A stretch of DNA of 64,000 bases, from assembly GCF_029633865.1 (NCBI RefSeq), contig NC_079224.1:19483395-19547394 (forward strand), written 5' to 3'. How positions within the stretch are numbered: position 1 is the stretch's first letter; the number at the start of each line of letters is the position of its first letter. The DNA comes from Lampris incognitus (lineage: Eukaryota > Chordata > Actinopteri > Lampriformes > Lampridae). The translations under genes were made by a program, and so were the position numbers. Under the pieces are notes generated by a model. That model made no database searches, had not been told where the DNA came from, and was given only the letters and a program-made list of their open reading frames with translations. Below are positions 24,679-44,699 of the stretch, in pieces.

Positions 24679-24684
24679 TTTATT
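24679..24684 (-). terminator. catip poly(A) signal AATAAA
   Basis: The minus strand reads TTTGAATAAAATGG, about 260 bp after the catip stop codon. It is the only canonical signal between that stop and the casp8 promoter on this strand that I noticed. Confidence 0.6.
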
Positions 24685-24943
24685 CAAACGCGAATAAAGC
24701 TTTGGACAATATAGCAGAGCTCAAATGGTTTATTAACGCTTGTATCCCAATGTTATCTTTGACTCTTTCTTTTGACACCACTAGGCTACGTCAGCTGTCA
24801 CTCGGTATAAAGGACAAGAGTTTGAACGTGTCAAAGCTGTTTCATCTAAGCTTAATAATATGTAAGTGAAGGATGTGAAAACAGAAGGGTCCGTGATGAA
24901 GGCCGAGATACGACCTCAAACGTGCTCTCAGAGTGAGGATGTG

Positions 24944-33614
<8,671 letters not shown>

Positions 33615-33795
33615 GACACCGCACGATAGCCTACAGCTGCGTACTGTCTCAATTTCTATAAAAAATAACCCCTGCGTGGGTTAAACTGTTTGCTAGACAG
33701 TTAAGTGATGTAACAACATAAACTACCTTTTCATTTTTCGCCTGCATAACAAGGATACGGAGTAGATACAGAAAAGAACGTTGCAGCTAAATCAC

Positions 33796-33809
33796 GTTAC
33801 CAAGGCAAC
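33796..33809 (-). promoter_or_regulatory. RFX X-box upstream of catip
   Basis: The minus strand reads GTTGCCTTGGTAAC, a perfect match to the consensus RYYNYYWTRRNRAC. It is about 180 bp upstream of the catip ATG, the usual position in RFX-controlled cilia genes. Confidence 0.75.
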
Positions 33810-34361
33810 GACGCTGTTGTACCGTAATACTATTGTAGCGCCGCAGCAGATCAAATACAACATGACTACCACACTAGTGCTCCTCTCTAAACCAGGGACA
33901 TTAATAGTTACTCATAGGTTAGTTAAATGGGACAGGTTTTTTTTGTACTGATTGAAAATGTACAATTACTTGACAATTAACAAATCAGAATATTAAAAAA
34001 TGCTCTTGAAAATCGAACAGAGCACACAATATAAATGTACCAAAGTAGAGATTTTTTTAAGTTTTAGTGGTCGTCAGATGGCTTCTATTATGTTCAAAAT
34101 CTTTTTTGTTGGTCTTTTCTTGAAATATTTAAGTGCACTCAATAAGTTTATGAATACTTTTATTTTTTTACATTTATGAACGGAAAGCTTCCCTAAATTT
34201 GTTAAAATGTTTGAGATAGATTCAATGTTTTAATCCTCAATTATTTAATCCTCCATAGATTTTGTAACCTATTATAAGGTTACAAAATCTCCAATAAACT
34301 CTACTAAAGGGAAAATGTTTGTTTGACCCAAATGCTATCATTGAACAAACTATTCACTCAC

Positions 34362-34587
34362 CGGTTGGAATTTTTGTGCGAGAATCTGAGTTTGACTGTC
34401 CCATGATAAACACAAGCAGTCTGTTTGCATTAGCAGCAATTCCCCTTTTGACTTGACTGACTGAGGAAATAGACTGGAGCATCAGCTCCAGCTCTGCCAA
34501 TAGATCATTGCCTTTGCTGCCATTCATTTTGTATAAGATCAATTTTAAGGTGAATGAAGCCAGTGTCTCCAAAACCTTACTTTGCAG
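34362..34587 (-). other. Candidate orphan exon, unknown product
   Basis: An open stretch of 226 nt runs from the acceptor ATATTGCAG to a consensus donor CCAACCG|GTGAGT. It encodes a leucine-rich helical-looking peptide (LQSKVLETLASF, then NDLLAELELML). There is an internal Met at MNGSKGND. I do not recognise it, and no partner exon is evident between 34361 and the catip promoter. It could be an alternative 3' exon of the CARD-caspase locus, an upstream exon of another transcript, or chance. Confidence 0.3.
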
Positions 34588-35199
34588 CTGCAATATCTTC
34601 CAATGCATACTTTGATGAATGACTACAATGTAGAAACATTTTTGGGAACATTTGTAATGTAATTTGTGGTTAAAGCATTTCATGCAGTGAATAAAAAAAA
34701 ATGCAGCTTGATCATTTTTTGGCAGTGGGATTGTAAAAATATTCACATTTGACATGAAACAGATCATCAACACAGTTGGAAAAAAAAGGTAAAATTTTAT
34801 TTTAACAAATGAAGTTATACAAATATAGAGAAGATCGATATGCAATCTAAAAAATTATAAGGGAAGACAACTAAAACTAGCTTCTAAATTACAAAAAAGT
34901 TATGGATCTTTGTGGAAAATGTTGCATGTAAATGCTATATGTGGTCCTCAATAACCTAGATGAGCTCACAAGATCATGAGAGCTGTATATTTGATGGCTG
35001 AATAGCACTAAAATGACTTGTTATTGAAGCACCGTTATTCCTCTTAAATCTCTGTAAACTGTTTCAAATGTTTTCTTATACACAGAAACAATTCTAACTA
35101 ATTCTTGGACAGAGAGAGAGGCATGTCGATAGTTTCTGAATAAAACATTAGTCAAGATATGAAGCATACAGTGTTTATATGCAAACATTTCCTGGTAAT

Positions 35200-38100
35200 T
35201 CAGCCTTCGCTGGAGTGTGGTGAGAAGACAAGCCTCTTCCTCAGCGTGACTCTTCTAATTTCAGGGATCTGCTTGGCTATACCAGGACAGGCATTGGGAA
35301 TCTCTTTTTGGCTTACTTCATCATTTACCCGATAGAGAATTTCCATGAGGTCATCGCCCCTGAAAGAGACATAAAGTGCAGGGTACACAAACATGTAATA
35401 CATGTAATAATCACAAATTCAGCGATCAGATCAAGTGCACAGCATGTAATGCAATGGTGTTCCATCAGATGGTGAGGTTTATAAAATATTGTGGACAAAG
35501 TACACAACATTCCCTCATCGACATAAAACTGATATAAGCCACAGCTTCCTTAACACATAAAGTTACTATTCTGATTTACCTGGGACAGTATTCTTTCATT
35601 TGGTGACACACAGACTGGATGAACCAGCTCCCGTGTTCATTGTGTCTGTACGCAACGCAATTCTCTACGGTGGCAATTGCTACCAGAAAATCTGCTTCAA
35701 CGGGGATGAACTCCACCAGAGTAGGGAAAGCATCATCTTCCATTTGCGGCTCTGAAGAATCTACCGCAATTCCTCGGTGCTTATCCCTCCCTTGGCAGGC
35801 CTGGATGAAGAACACTTTGGGTTTGTTGTTAAGGGCAGAGCAGTTTAATCCATTAAAGGTGGAAGTTATTTTATTAAGGGGGATGGTCTTTCCATCAACT
35901 CCTTTGATACCATCCTTATCCCCATGACTCAGAATGCAGCAGACAAAAGCATCACCATGGTGAGGAATCTCTTTTATATCAGTGAATTCACTGTTCGCCC
36001 ACTCCTTGACACCAAACTTCTGCAGTTGGGAAAAGTCTTTCGAAGAGGCGAAGAGTTGTAATGCCTGATCCATCTGGTCTTTGGTTTGGTCTTTACACAT
36101 TACCACTCTGAACCCCAGTCCGCTCAAGACCTCTGCGAAACTATCTGCAGGGAGAGAAAAAATGGCCATTAACTCATTAAGCTTCAACTATCAATGTAAT
36201 AAGATAAAGGTGTAATGTTGTAAGCGTATCTATTCCAGAACATACAGGCATCCTTGTCTGTTCCATTTCTCCTTTTTAAACTCTCAAAGTTCTCGTTGTT
36301 GATGATCACACAGAGACCAGTTGGCTTGGTGGCTAGCTGATACTGGTCATCCTAAAAAAGCATTGTGGACAGGTCTAAAGTTTGAAACAAATACATGATG
36401 AAGTGCCATACAACCATTTCAAAAACTACTGGGTCTGCAAGACATAACCAGCTCTCATAGTTACCAAGCATCTCAGAGTAGGAAATCTGCCCATCAACAT
36501 TTGTTTCCTAGGAAAGATTTCCAACATTCATCTGTACTTAGATGAATATTCAGGTGCTGCAGCTCATTATGAGTTCCCAGCTAATGCATACATTCTGTAA
36601 CAACAGGGATGCTTGACGATGTGGAGTTTAAAAAGAGAAATTGACTTGCTCTAAATTGTATACTCTTTGTCACTGACTTCATCCAACATGCAATCTTATA
36701 TGCCCTATGTGTTTACAAAGAATTGCATATAATCTTAAATAATGCCACACAAACTTGAATCAGTTCATCTAGATGAGTAATAAAATGTTTCTCCCAATAA
36801 ACGTTGTGTTCAGATGAACACAACTTTCAACTTTCTGTGAAGCCTCTCACAAGTAATCTCAATTTAAGAGCAACTTGATAACAGATTGAGAAGTTTGTGT
36901 ACATGTAATTTACACAAACGTCTCTTCTCATTACATGAGTACATGTATTTACATGTACGCATGTGCTGGTGCTCTCGTAAGATGGAAATTTTCCAAGAAG
37001 TAATGCGAATCCTGAAAAACATCCATAATTACCACACAATAAAGGTGCCATCACCTTTTTTCTCTTTGACGCTGGGGACATGGCATCTGGAATAATAAGT
37101 TTGAGAAAATTACACCTAAAGCTATAAAATTTGACAACATCTTAAAAATTAAGATGAATTCTTACTAATTTCTGAAAAGTAGTACAACAGGGTAGCATAT
37201 AATTGCCAGTAGAAATCAGGAGCATACATACACTGCTCAAAGGGAACACATAAGCAATGCAATGTAGCTCCAAGTCAATCACACTTTTGAGATATCAACC
37301 TGTCCAGTTAGGAAGCAACACTGATTTGTGAATCAATTTCACCTGTTGGTAAATTGTCTAATTTCCACCTGGTGGAAATTAGACAATTTGTAAGACAACT
37401 CCTATAAAAGGAATGGATTTGCAGGTGGTGGCCACAGACCATTTGCCTGTCCTCATCTTTTCTGGCCGATCTTTGGTTAGTTTTTCATTTTGCTAGTGCC
37501 CTCACCACTAGAGGTGGCATGAGGCGGTATCTGCAACCTACAGAAGTTGCTCAGGTAGTGCAGCTCATCCAGGATGGCACATCAATGCGTGCTGTGGCAA
37601 GAAGATTTGATGTGTCTCCCAGCACAGTGTCCAGAGCATGGAGGAGGTACCAGGAGACAGGCCAGTACACCAGGAGACGTGGAGGGGGCCGCAGGAGGAC
37701 AACAACCCTGCAGCAGGACCGCTATCTGGTCCTTTGTGCAAGGAGGAACAGGAGGAGCACTGCCGGAGCCCTACAAAACGACCTTCAACAGGCCACTAAT
37801 GTGCAGATTTCTGCTCAAACAGTGAGAAACAGAATGCATGAGGATGGTATGAGGGCCCGACGTCCACAATTGGGGCCTGTGCTCACAGCCAAACACCGTG
37901 CAGCCCGATTGACCTTTGCCAGAGAACATCTTGGTTGGCAGATTCGCCATTGGCGCCCTGTGCTCTTCACAGATGAGAGCAGGTTCACACTGAACACATG
38001 TGACAGACGTGAGAGAGTCTGGAGACGCTGTGGAGAACGTTCTGCCCCCTGCAACATCCTCCAGCATGACCGGTTTGGCGGTGGGTCAGTGATGGTCTGG

Positions 38101-39247
38101 GGAGGCATATCCTTGGAGGGCCGCACAGACCTCTACATGCTAGCCAGAGGTACCATGACTGCCATTAGGTACCGGGATGAGATCCTCAGACCCATTGTCA
38201 GACCATATGCTGGTACAGTGGGCCCTGGGTTCCTGCTCATGCATGACAATGCTCGTCCTCATGTGGCCAGAGTGTGTCAGCAGTTCCTGTATGTCGAGGG
38301 CATTGATGCTATGGACTGGCCTGCACGTTCCCCAGACCTGAATCCAATTGAGCACCTCTGGGACATCATGTCTCGTACCATCCGCCAACGCGATGTCGCA
38401 CCACAGACTGTCCAGGAGTTGACCGATGCCCTGATCCAGGTCTGGGAGGAGATCCCTCAGGAGACCATCCGTCGTCTCATCAGGAGCATGCCCAGACGTT
38501 GTAGGGAGTGCATACAGGCACGTGGAGGCCACACACACTACTGAGCCTCATTTTGAATCGTCTTGAAGAATTTCCACAGAAGTTGGATCAGCCTATGTTC
38601 TCATTTTCCACTTTGATTTTGAGTGATTCTGAATCCAGACCTTAATGGGCTAATGATTTTGATTTCCATTGATCATTCTTAGGTTATTTTGGTCTAAACA
38701 CATTCCTCTGTCTAATAAATAAAGATTTTCAGCTAAAATATTTCATTCATCGAGGTCTATATTGTGTTTTTAGGTGTTCCCTTTATTTTTTTGAGCAGTG
38801 TATGATGGTTGACATGTGAATTACAATCTACTACTACATTATGAAGCGTGTGTGTTAGGTAGGTGTACCTTTGCTTGAGACTGGACTAACTTGCAGTTTA
38901 GGAGGATCACCAGAGGCTGCAACAGGATAACTTTGGAAGGGGTTAGATGAAGGAGTGCCATCCCATTCTATGTGCCCCAGTTTTGGAAAAGTATTTTTGA
39001 TGTCCTCATCAGTTTTTATTATGTGCAAGAAGGCCCGGCAGATGTCATCTCCCTTATTCATGATCTTATCCACAAGACGAGTGACGTGCCCCTCCACATC
39101 TTCTCTACTGATGTCTTTGAGGTTGTTATACTCACGTGTAGTTACAAGTTTATTCTCAAAAACCTTGTCAAGTATGCGTTTGTAGTCTGCAGACAGAATA
39201 TCCTGCAGAGCTGTCTTATTCCGCCTGATGTTGTCATGAGCAGCCAT
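35200..39247 (-). CDS. casp20: CARD-containing caspase-8-like protease
   Basis: An initiator-type cysteine protease whose CARD, not DEDs, would recruit it to adaptor complexes. Coding exons in transcript order: 39247-38869, 37086-37055 (32 nt), 36351-36246, 36144-35580, 35359-35200. GT/AG borders and phases agree, and the 1242 nt give 413 aa. The CARD spans about residues 1-92 ([34 protein letters not shown]). The p20 part has [10 protein letters not shown], catalytic His246 (SHGD) and Cys289 (QACQG). The p10 part ends [13 protein letters not shown]. The catalytic domain is of caspase-8 type ([23 protein letters not shown]). The ATG directly follows an acceptor TTTTCAG, so a 5' UTR exon lies upstream. 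I recall fish CARD-caspase-8 being named casp20; the symbol is tentative. It is not CFLAR, because both catalytic residues are present. Confidence 0.85.
37055..37086 (-). other. casp20: 32-nt microexon of the CARD-caspase
   Basis: Acceptor TTATTCCAG, donor AAAAG|GTGATG. It encodes only a split Asp plus [10 protein letters not shown]. It is the only segment I found that fits phase 1 in and phase 0 out between the CARD exon and the next exon. Confidence 0.65.
37231..38800 (+). mobile_element. Tc1-like transposon, looks intact (Tc1 #3)
   Basis: A 1570-bp element flanked by TA (37229-37230, 38801-38802), with ends CACTGCTCAAA and TTTGAGCAGTG. It lies in intron 1 of the CARD-caspase, opposite to the gene. 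Inside the left region is a perfect 19-bp arm palindrome (37351-37389). Confidence 0.9.
37519..38544 (+). CDS. Tc1-like transposase (DD34E)
   Basis: An uninterrupted 341-codon frame, full length for Tc1 transposases. The paired helix-turn-helix DNA-binding region covers about residues 1-110 ([19 protein letters not shown]), with a basic GRRR stretch near 58-60. The DDE catalytic triad is D152 (FTDESRF), D243 (MHDNARPH) and E278 ([11 protein letters not shown]), with the 34-residue spacing typical of Tc1. The Gly-rich block before D243 is normal. No stop or frameshift is seen, so the copy is recent and may still make protein. It has no relation to the host gene apart from location. Confidence 0.9.
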   Translation: MRRYLQPTEVAQVVQLIQDGTSMRAVARRFDVSPSTVSRAWRRYQETGQYTRRRGGGRRRTTTLQQDRYLVLCARRNRRSTAGALQNDLQQATNVQISAQTVRNRMHEDGMRARRPQLGPVLTAKHRAARLTFAREHLGWQIRHWRPVLFTDESRFTLNTCDRRERVWRRCGERSAPCNILQHDRFGGGSVMVWGGISLEGRTDLYMLARGTMTAIRYRDEILRPIVRPYAGTVGPGFLLMHDNARPHVARVCQQFLYVEGIDAMDWPARSPDLNPIEHLWDIMSRTIRQRDVAPQTVQELTDALIQVWEEIPQETIRRLIRSMPRRCRECIQARGGHTHY

Positions 39248-39259
39248 CTGAAAACTGTG

Positions 39260-39360
<101 letters not shown>

Positions 39361-39364
39361 CTAA

Positions 39365-41350
39365 GGCGGTCATTATGACCGTTTTGGATTTTCAAAGTTT
39401 AATAACTTTGTGGGGAAAAAAAAAGATACAGACCTACTGCTCCCTGAATTCTCCTAAAACTCCATATATTTGCAATAAAACAAGTTTTGGACCAATTGCA
39501 CAAAAAGTTATGATAAGATCTACCTAAAACGACCATGAGTGGTCAAAATGACCGCTTGTATTTTGCGTGTGATCGTGCGCGTCATGTCACTATTTATGAT
39601 GTGTTTTGGTTGCATCATTTTCTTCGCGAACTTCATTGCTCTGTCCTAGAAAAAAACTAGAATTCTCCAGTGCAGAGTAATAGTCTAAATTTAATTGTTG
39701 ATTTTTGCCAACATGTCTGGGTACAAACGCTGTTTCAGATGCACCATGACTACCACTGAGGCGTTGCAGTAGTTACAGGTGTTGGACCATTTTACATTGT
39801 TTTAAAAATAGTATCAAATTTGTTAAAAAGTTAATTTTTTGTGTCAGTTAGTTTCTTAACAGACATGAATTAATATCTCAATTGGGTATTTATCTTGACA
39901 GAATATAGAGTTTAAAAACCGTGGCGGTCAAAATGGAAGTGGAATGAGCATAGGTAAGATAAGCAATCTTAGATCCGCAGATGACACGGTACTAGCAGCT
40001 GATGGACAGTGAGAGCCAAACGAAATGTTGAGTCGAGTAAATGAGGCAGGGAAAAAGAGGTTGCTCAGTTTGAATGTGAAAAAGACAAAGTGCATGAAAG
40101 TGGGTGAGTCAGACATTGCAATCTCAGTAGATGGACAAGATGTATAACACCTAGAGAGCTTCAAATACTTGGGTTCAGTTAAGAAAAATGACGGTGATTG
40201 TACAGATGACATAAAAATCAGAATTACCCTAACAAAGAAAAGAATGATGGAGATGGTACTAATATGGAAAGATAGGGGAATAAGAAAAGAAGTGAAAGTC
40301 AGTCTACTTAAAGCACTCGTCTGGCCAGTGTTGTCATATGGAGCTGAAAGTTGGACATTGAAGAAAGCGATGGTAAACAGGGTTGAGAGACGTGGCTTTA
40401 TCGTAGGATGCTTTGAAAAAGTTGGACAGAGAAATGAACGAATGCGAGCATCCTTAACGAACTAGGAACAAAAAGAAGACTAATGGCACATAGTATAATG
40501 AAAAGAAAGCGATCATTCTTTGGGCATACCTGTTGTCCAGGTGGAAGTAAATTAACAAAGACAGCGATTGCGCAAGAGAGGCCGACTGAAAAGGCAGTAT
40601 CATGATGACATCAAAGAATGGATTAGTCTGAAAATATTGGAGGCAACAAGATCAGCTCAGGACAGCAAGAACTGGAGGAGACTTGTTTAGCAAGCATGTC
40701 ATCCTGATGGTGCTGGCAACCCTCGCTAACGAGGAAGCCTTGAAGAAGAAGAAGAAGAAGAAGAAGAAGAAGGCGGCAGTCAAAATGACCACCCACAGTC
40801 GTTCAAGTAGTTTTTAAGTTCTAGTCGTTGTTTAGGACTGTTTCAATATTTATTCTCAGTTCTTTTTTTACATTTAACGTTTTATAGGCCTTATTACGTT
40901 TGTTAGATTAGCAATGTGTGTTTTCCGTTTTGCTTTTCAGGTAATATTTTCACTTTTTCAATTTTGCTATTCAAGTTCGACCATGTCTGTCTTAAGTTTA
41001 AATTGTTTAAAAATAGTATTATAGTTGTTAAAAATGTTAATTGTGGTGTCAGTTGTTTCCTAACAGACATAATACTGCTGGTTTAATTGAGGTGGGTGGG
41101 ATGAGGTGGGGGATGAATTGAATTTAGTGACGCAATTGTGTTCCTTTCTGTATGCATGAATGTGAAAGCATGTGTATACATGGATGTTTTTAATGCGGAC
41201 CCCCATGGCCCCCTGGCTGTTGCCTTGGGTAACAGCTAATGGGGATCTAAATTAACTTACACATACATAGGCAATGCATTGATATCTCAATTGGGTATTT
41301 ATCTTGACAGAATATAGAGTTTAAACCTGGCGGTCATTTTGACCATCCAT
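39365..41350. mobile_element. Relic with GGCGGTCAWWWTGACC ends, piggyBac-like?
   Basis: GGCGGTCATTATGACCG starts at 39366 and GGCGGTCATTTTGACC ends near 41344. A short start at 39713 (MSGYKRCFRC..TTTEALQ) resembles a piggyBac N-terminus, followed by a stop. The segment 39790-39925 (GGGTATTTATCTTGACAGAA) recurs at 40995-41340, there with a ~200-bp insert. A LINE fragment (39930-40770) sits inside. No TTAA flanks are seen, so the family is uncertain. Confidence 0.4.
39930..40770 (+). mobile_element. LINE 3' fragment with (GAA)n tail
   Basis: The plus strand reads the end of a reverse transcriptase (VNEAGKKRLLSLNVKKTKC, FKYLGSVKKNDGDC, ALVWPVLSYGAESWTLKK), then a degraded C-terminus and a (GAA)n tail at 40745-40770. 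GTCAAAATG occurs at both flanks and may be the target duplication. It is 5'-truncated, with several stops. Confidence 0.75.
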
Positions 41351-41451
41351 GATCGCTTTAGGTAGGGGTGAAATCCCAGTTGTTAATCAAATAGAATTTT
41401 TCTGTAGCTAGTTCCTCTCCTCTACCAGCCAATTTGCCAAACAGCCAAATG

Positions 41452-42233
41452 GTTTCTTTCAGAGGTGGCAAAAGTACACACATTCTTTACTCAAGTAGAA
41501 GTACAGATACTTGTGTAAAAATAGACTGGTAAAAGTAGAAGTACTGATTCAACTTCTTTACTCAAGTTGAAAAGTAAAAAGTACAGGCTCTGAAATGTAC
41601 TCAAAGTATAAAAGTAAAAAGTACAGCCTCGGCCATTTCACCATGTCACCTTTATTTTTAGTCAAAGTTACATTATCACTGTGTTTTAATTTAGTTGAAG
41701 GCACAGATTAATTTGAAAAGTATAGCCCGAAAATAGTCCTTGGTGAAAAGATCGTTTTATGAATTCAAACGTCCATGACTTTTATCAAGGCACCGTGAAT
41801 ATTAGCCAGAGAAGTAGATCATTTCATGATAGGCTTATCCCCTGAAAATATGAATAAAAACAAACAAAACATGCGACAACACCGGTGTAGTCCCTTTTCC
41901 CCAAAGCATTCAGCTTTACTATTATCTTAACCATTCCAACTTCAAATCAAATTAAGCCCGTCTGGTATCGCGAGACTATCTGAGATCATCTCCACTAAGC
42001 GTTTAGAGACTGACTTATGAATCTACAGGGTTATAATGTTAATAATCGATAATTCCCCCCGAATATATTAAAACTAAAGTAACGAGCCTGATTTGAAAAT
42101 GTAAGGAGTAGAGAGTACAGAAATTTGTGTTAAAATGTAGGGAGTAAAAGTAAAAAGTTGTCAGAAAAATAAATATTCAAGTAAAGTACAGATACCTGAA
42201 AAATCTACTTAAGTTCCCACCTCTGCTTTCTTG
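41452..42233. mobile_element. Non-autonomous hAT element (MITE)
   Basis: The element at 41460-42225 has ends CAGAGGTGGCAAAAGTAC and TTAAGTTCCCACCTCTG and subterminal CTCAAGTARAAGTA repeats, as in fish Tol2/Ac-type hAT elements. The 8-bp flanks GTTTCTTT and CTTTCTTG match at 6 of 8 positions. No transposase is present. Confidence 0.8.
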
Positions 42234-43180
42234 TGCTCTAGGCGGAAGTTGGGCAGATTAAAATATTGAAGTGTTTCGATCCATAATATGGCCCGGAGAC
42301 ACGATGTCAGGTCAATTGGTGAGTTTTATTGCCCTTATTTTTTTTATTACACCCACGACTCGCACTAGCTGCTCGCCGTGCGGACCAAAACATCAAGACG
42401 CCCACTTTCTCTCCACTCCTGCTCAAAAACCACCCCCAAAAAGCCCACCCCCATTCGTTGCTAGGATACCAAATCCTGATACGCTACAATATTGAAACCA
42501 AGTGTTAAATTTGGAAATCTATCGGTCTCTGATGACGTATCACTTTTGATCACTGAATTCAACTTCTCACCAATTACCAGTAAATGACACTGTGCGTGAC
42601 CGATCTGATCGCTCCGCAAAGCCACCTCGAAACTTCGATCATCAGTACCACGCCACACGTTGGTGTAACAAGCGGGTAAATTAAAGTGTTATTTTAAGTA
42701 GCCGATCATGCTCACAGCCAATTCAAACAAGTTGTTTGAATTGTTTTATCCGATCCTAAACAACTCACTTCGGTCCCGTATAATGAGAATGTGAAGGTAT
42801 CTTGAGGAGAATGTGAAAGTATCTTCACAACGAGAGCGTCATGATATCTTGAGCACGTCTTCCAGCCAAATGACTTTTCCCGCGCAAAGTCATGACGTCT
42901 ACTGATGTCGACGGCGACTAATGTTGACGTTGGTGTTCAAACAGGAAAAACTACAAATTCACGAGGAACTTTGCCTACAGAAAGGGGGAAAAAAATACAC
43001 GAGAAATTTGTCTACAAAGGGTCAGTCTGATTTAGCTATTGCCCATTTCCTTTTTAGATATGTAATCTTTTTGTAATCTAATCTATTTCGATGTAATCTA
43101 TTTAATTCTATCACAATCAAGACCCAGAAACACTGGCAGAGCCCCTTGTAATGTATACCAACAAGAATTTTACTTGCGTG
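42234..43180. other. Stretch with no gene seen
   Basis: No domain, repeat family or splice-supported exon was recognised. A C-rich patch lies at 42410-42460. Confidence 0.4.
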
Positions 43181-43252
43181 TCCCTGGTGGTCTAGTGGTT
43201 AGGATTCGGCGCTCTCACCGCCGCGGCCCGGGTTCGATTCCCGGTCAGGGAA
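43181..43252 (+). tRNA. tRNA-Glu (CTC)
   Basis: A 72-nt gene with a full cloverleaf: acceptor stem TCCCTGG/TCAGGGA, D arm with GTGGTCTAGTGGTTAGGAT (A box), anticodon loop CTCTCAC, and T arm GGTTCGATTCCC (B box). It appears identical to the vertebrate tRNA-Glu-CTC I know. A TTTTTT pol III terminator starts at 43258. It looks functional. Confidence 0.95.
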
Positions 43253-43549
43253 CTTAGTTTTTTCTCCTTAACCAGAGAAGAAAATCATTGAGATTAAACT
43301 TCTCTTTTACAACAATTCCCTAGTCAAGGTAGATAGCAGTAGACAAACACAAGTTATAACCGTAAAAACAGTACCATAAGACAAATTTAAAACAGGGTGT
43401 CAATATATGCATTTGCAGTGTTAAACACAAAGGCAGGACAGAGAGTCTGTTTCTGTTTTTCCAAGATAAACTTAGCTCCCTTTGGAGACAATTTCAAGAA
43501 AAAGGGGCAAAATAGCTAAAAGCCTTCTTTCCAATTTCAGTGTGCACAC

Positions 43550-44035
43550 TAGAAGAAGAGAACAGACCTTATTTGTCTGGCTAGACACTGAAACAAACAC
43601 ACACACGTAGGGAGTGGTGGCTGAAGAAATGTTCCTTCTGCATTTTTCCCATCCTGCTGTTCTTCCTCCAGGGGCAGCCAGGAGCAGTGTGCAGTCCTTT
43701 CCTTCATCTCTCCTCCACATGTCCAAACCATCTCAATCTTGCCCCTCTTGCTTTGTCTCAAACCGTCCAACCTGAGCTGTCCCTCTAATATAATCGTTCC
43801 TAATCCTGTCCTTCTTCGTCATTCCCAATGAAAATCTTAGCGTCTTCAACTCTGCCACCTCCAGCTCCGCCTCCTGTCTTTTCATCCGTGCCACTGTCTC
43901 CAAACCATATAACATAGCTGGTCTCACAACCATATTGTAAACCTTCCCTTTAACTCTTGCTGGTACCCTTCTGTCACACATCACTCCTGACACTCTTCTC
44001 CACCCACTCCACCCTGCCTAACAACATTTAACCTA
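43550..44035 (-). mobile_element. LINE C-terminal fragment
   Basis: The minus strand reads CDRRVPARVKGKVYNMVVRP, then YIRGTAQVGRF, the C-terminal part of a non-LTR retrotransposon common in fish. It is truncated at both ends. Confidence 0.7.
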
Positions 44036-44298
44036 ACCGCACAGTCGTTAAATGTTGATGTTATGTGGAATTACATTACATTGAAATGTAGTATATTTTA
44101 TTAAAAATTAACATTCTAAATCTAGAATAAAATGTCAAAATAAAAACACTACTCTTTAATCTGCTTAACAGTAATTTTATTAATTTGCAGAGATGACTGT
44201 CGAAAACAAAACATCCATATACTCTCTTTTGGTAGCATTTAAAAGGAAAGGCACTTTTCTGGCAGAAAGTTGATGCAATTTCAAAGTGCTTTGGAGAA

Positions 44299-44637
44299 TT
44301 AAGTTGAAAACAGCTGTATTGTCCGGGTTGCATTCTCTTGTGCTGATGACGGCTGCAACAAAGCACGTTGCTGAGAGCTAAGTTTATTTAGCAGGTCACT
44401 TGCTTTCTCCTTTAGGTCCTTGCCGCTGTACTTAAAAAAATCGAGCGAATGGGTCGTTTCGTAATGACAACAGATGTCATGTTCTTTCAAAACAGCCGGT
44501 TTCTGCAAATGAGACAAAATGCTGTTGAATATATTCTGTAAAAAAACAGACTTAATAGTTTTCCAAATGCTCCTGGGATCATTCAGGTTTTCAGAGGTAA
44601 GCGGAGTACTGACACTTTTTTTTCTTCCCCACTTCAA
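44299..44637 (-). pseudogene. hAT (GTF2IRD2/ZBED-like) N-terminal fragment
   Basis: The frame reads KEHDICCHYETTHSLDFFKY, then LLNKLSSQQRAL, as in the N-terminus of GTF2IRD2- and ZBED-type hAT transposases (CxxH..YNxxRHYxTxHxxxY). The first zinc cysteines are missing, and the rest of the protein is absent. Confidence 0.5.
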
Positions 44638-44699
44638 GCACTGATAATGACCAAGATAAGAGCTAACAAGTTAAGGTAATGAAATTACCCTGAAAATAG

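Noticed and set aside
36827-37095. 84-codon minus-strand frame starting MSPASKRKK
   Set aside because: Only its first 32 nt fit an exon with splice borders; the rest reads into the intron.
35200-39247. CFLAR (inactive caspase-8 relative)
   Set aside because: Catalytic His and Cys are both present, and the N-terminal domain is a CARD, not DEDs.
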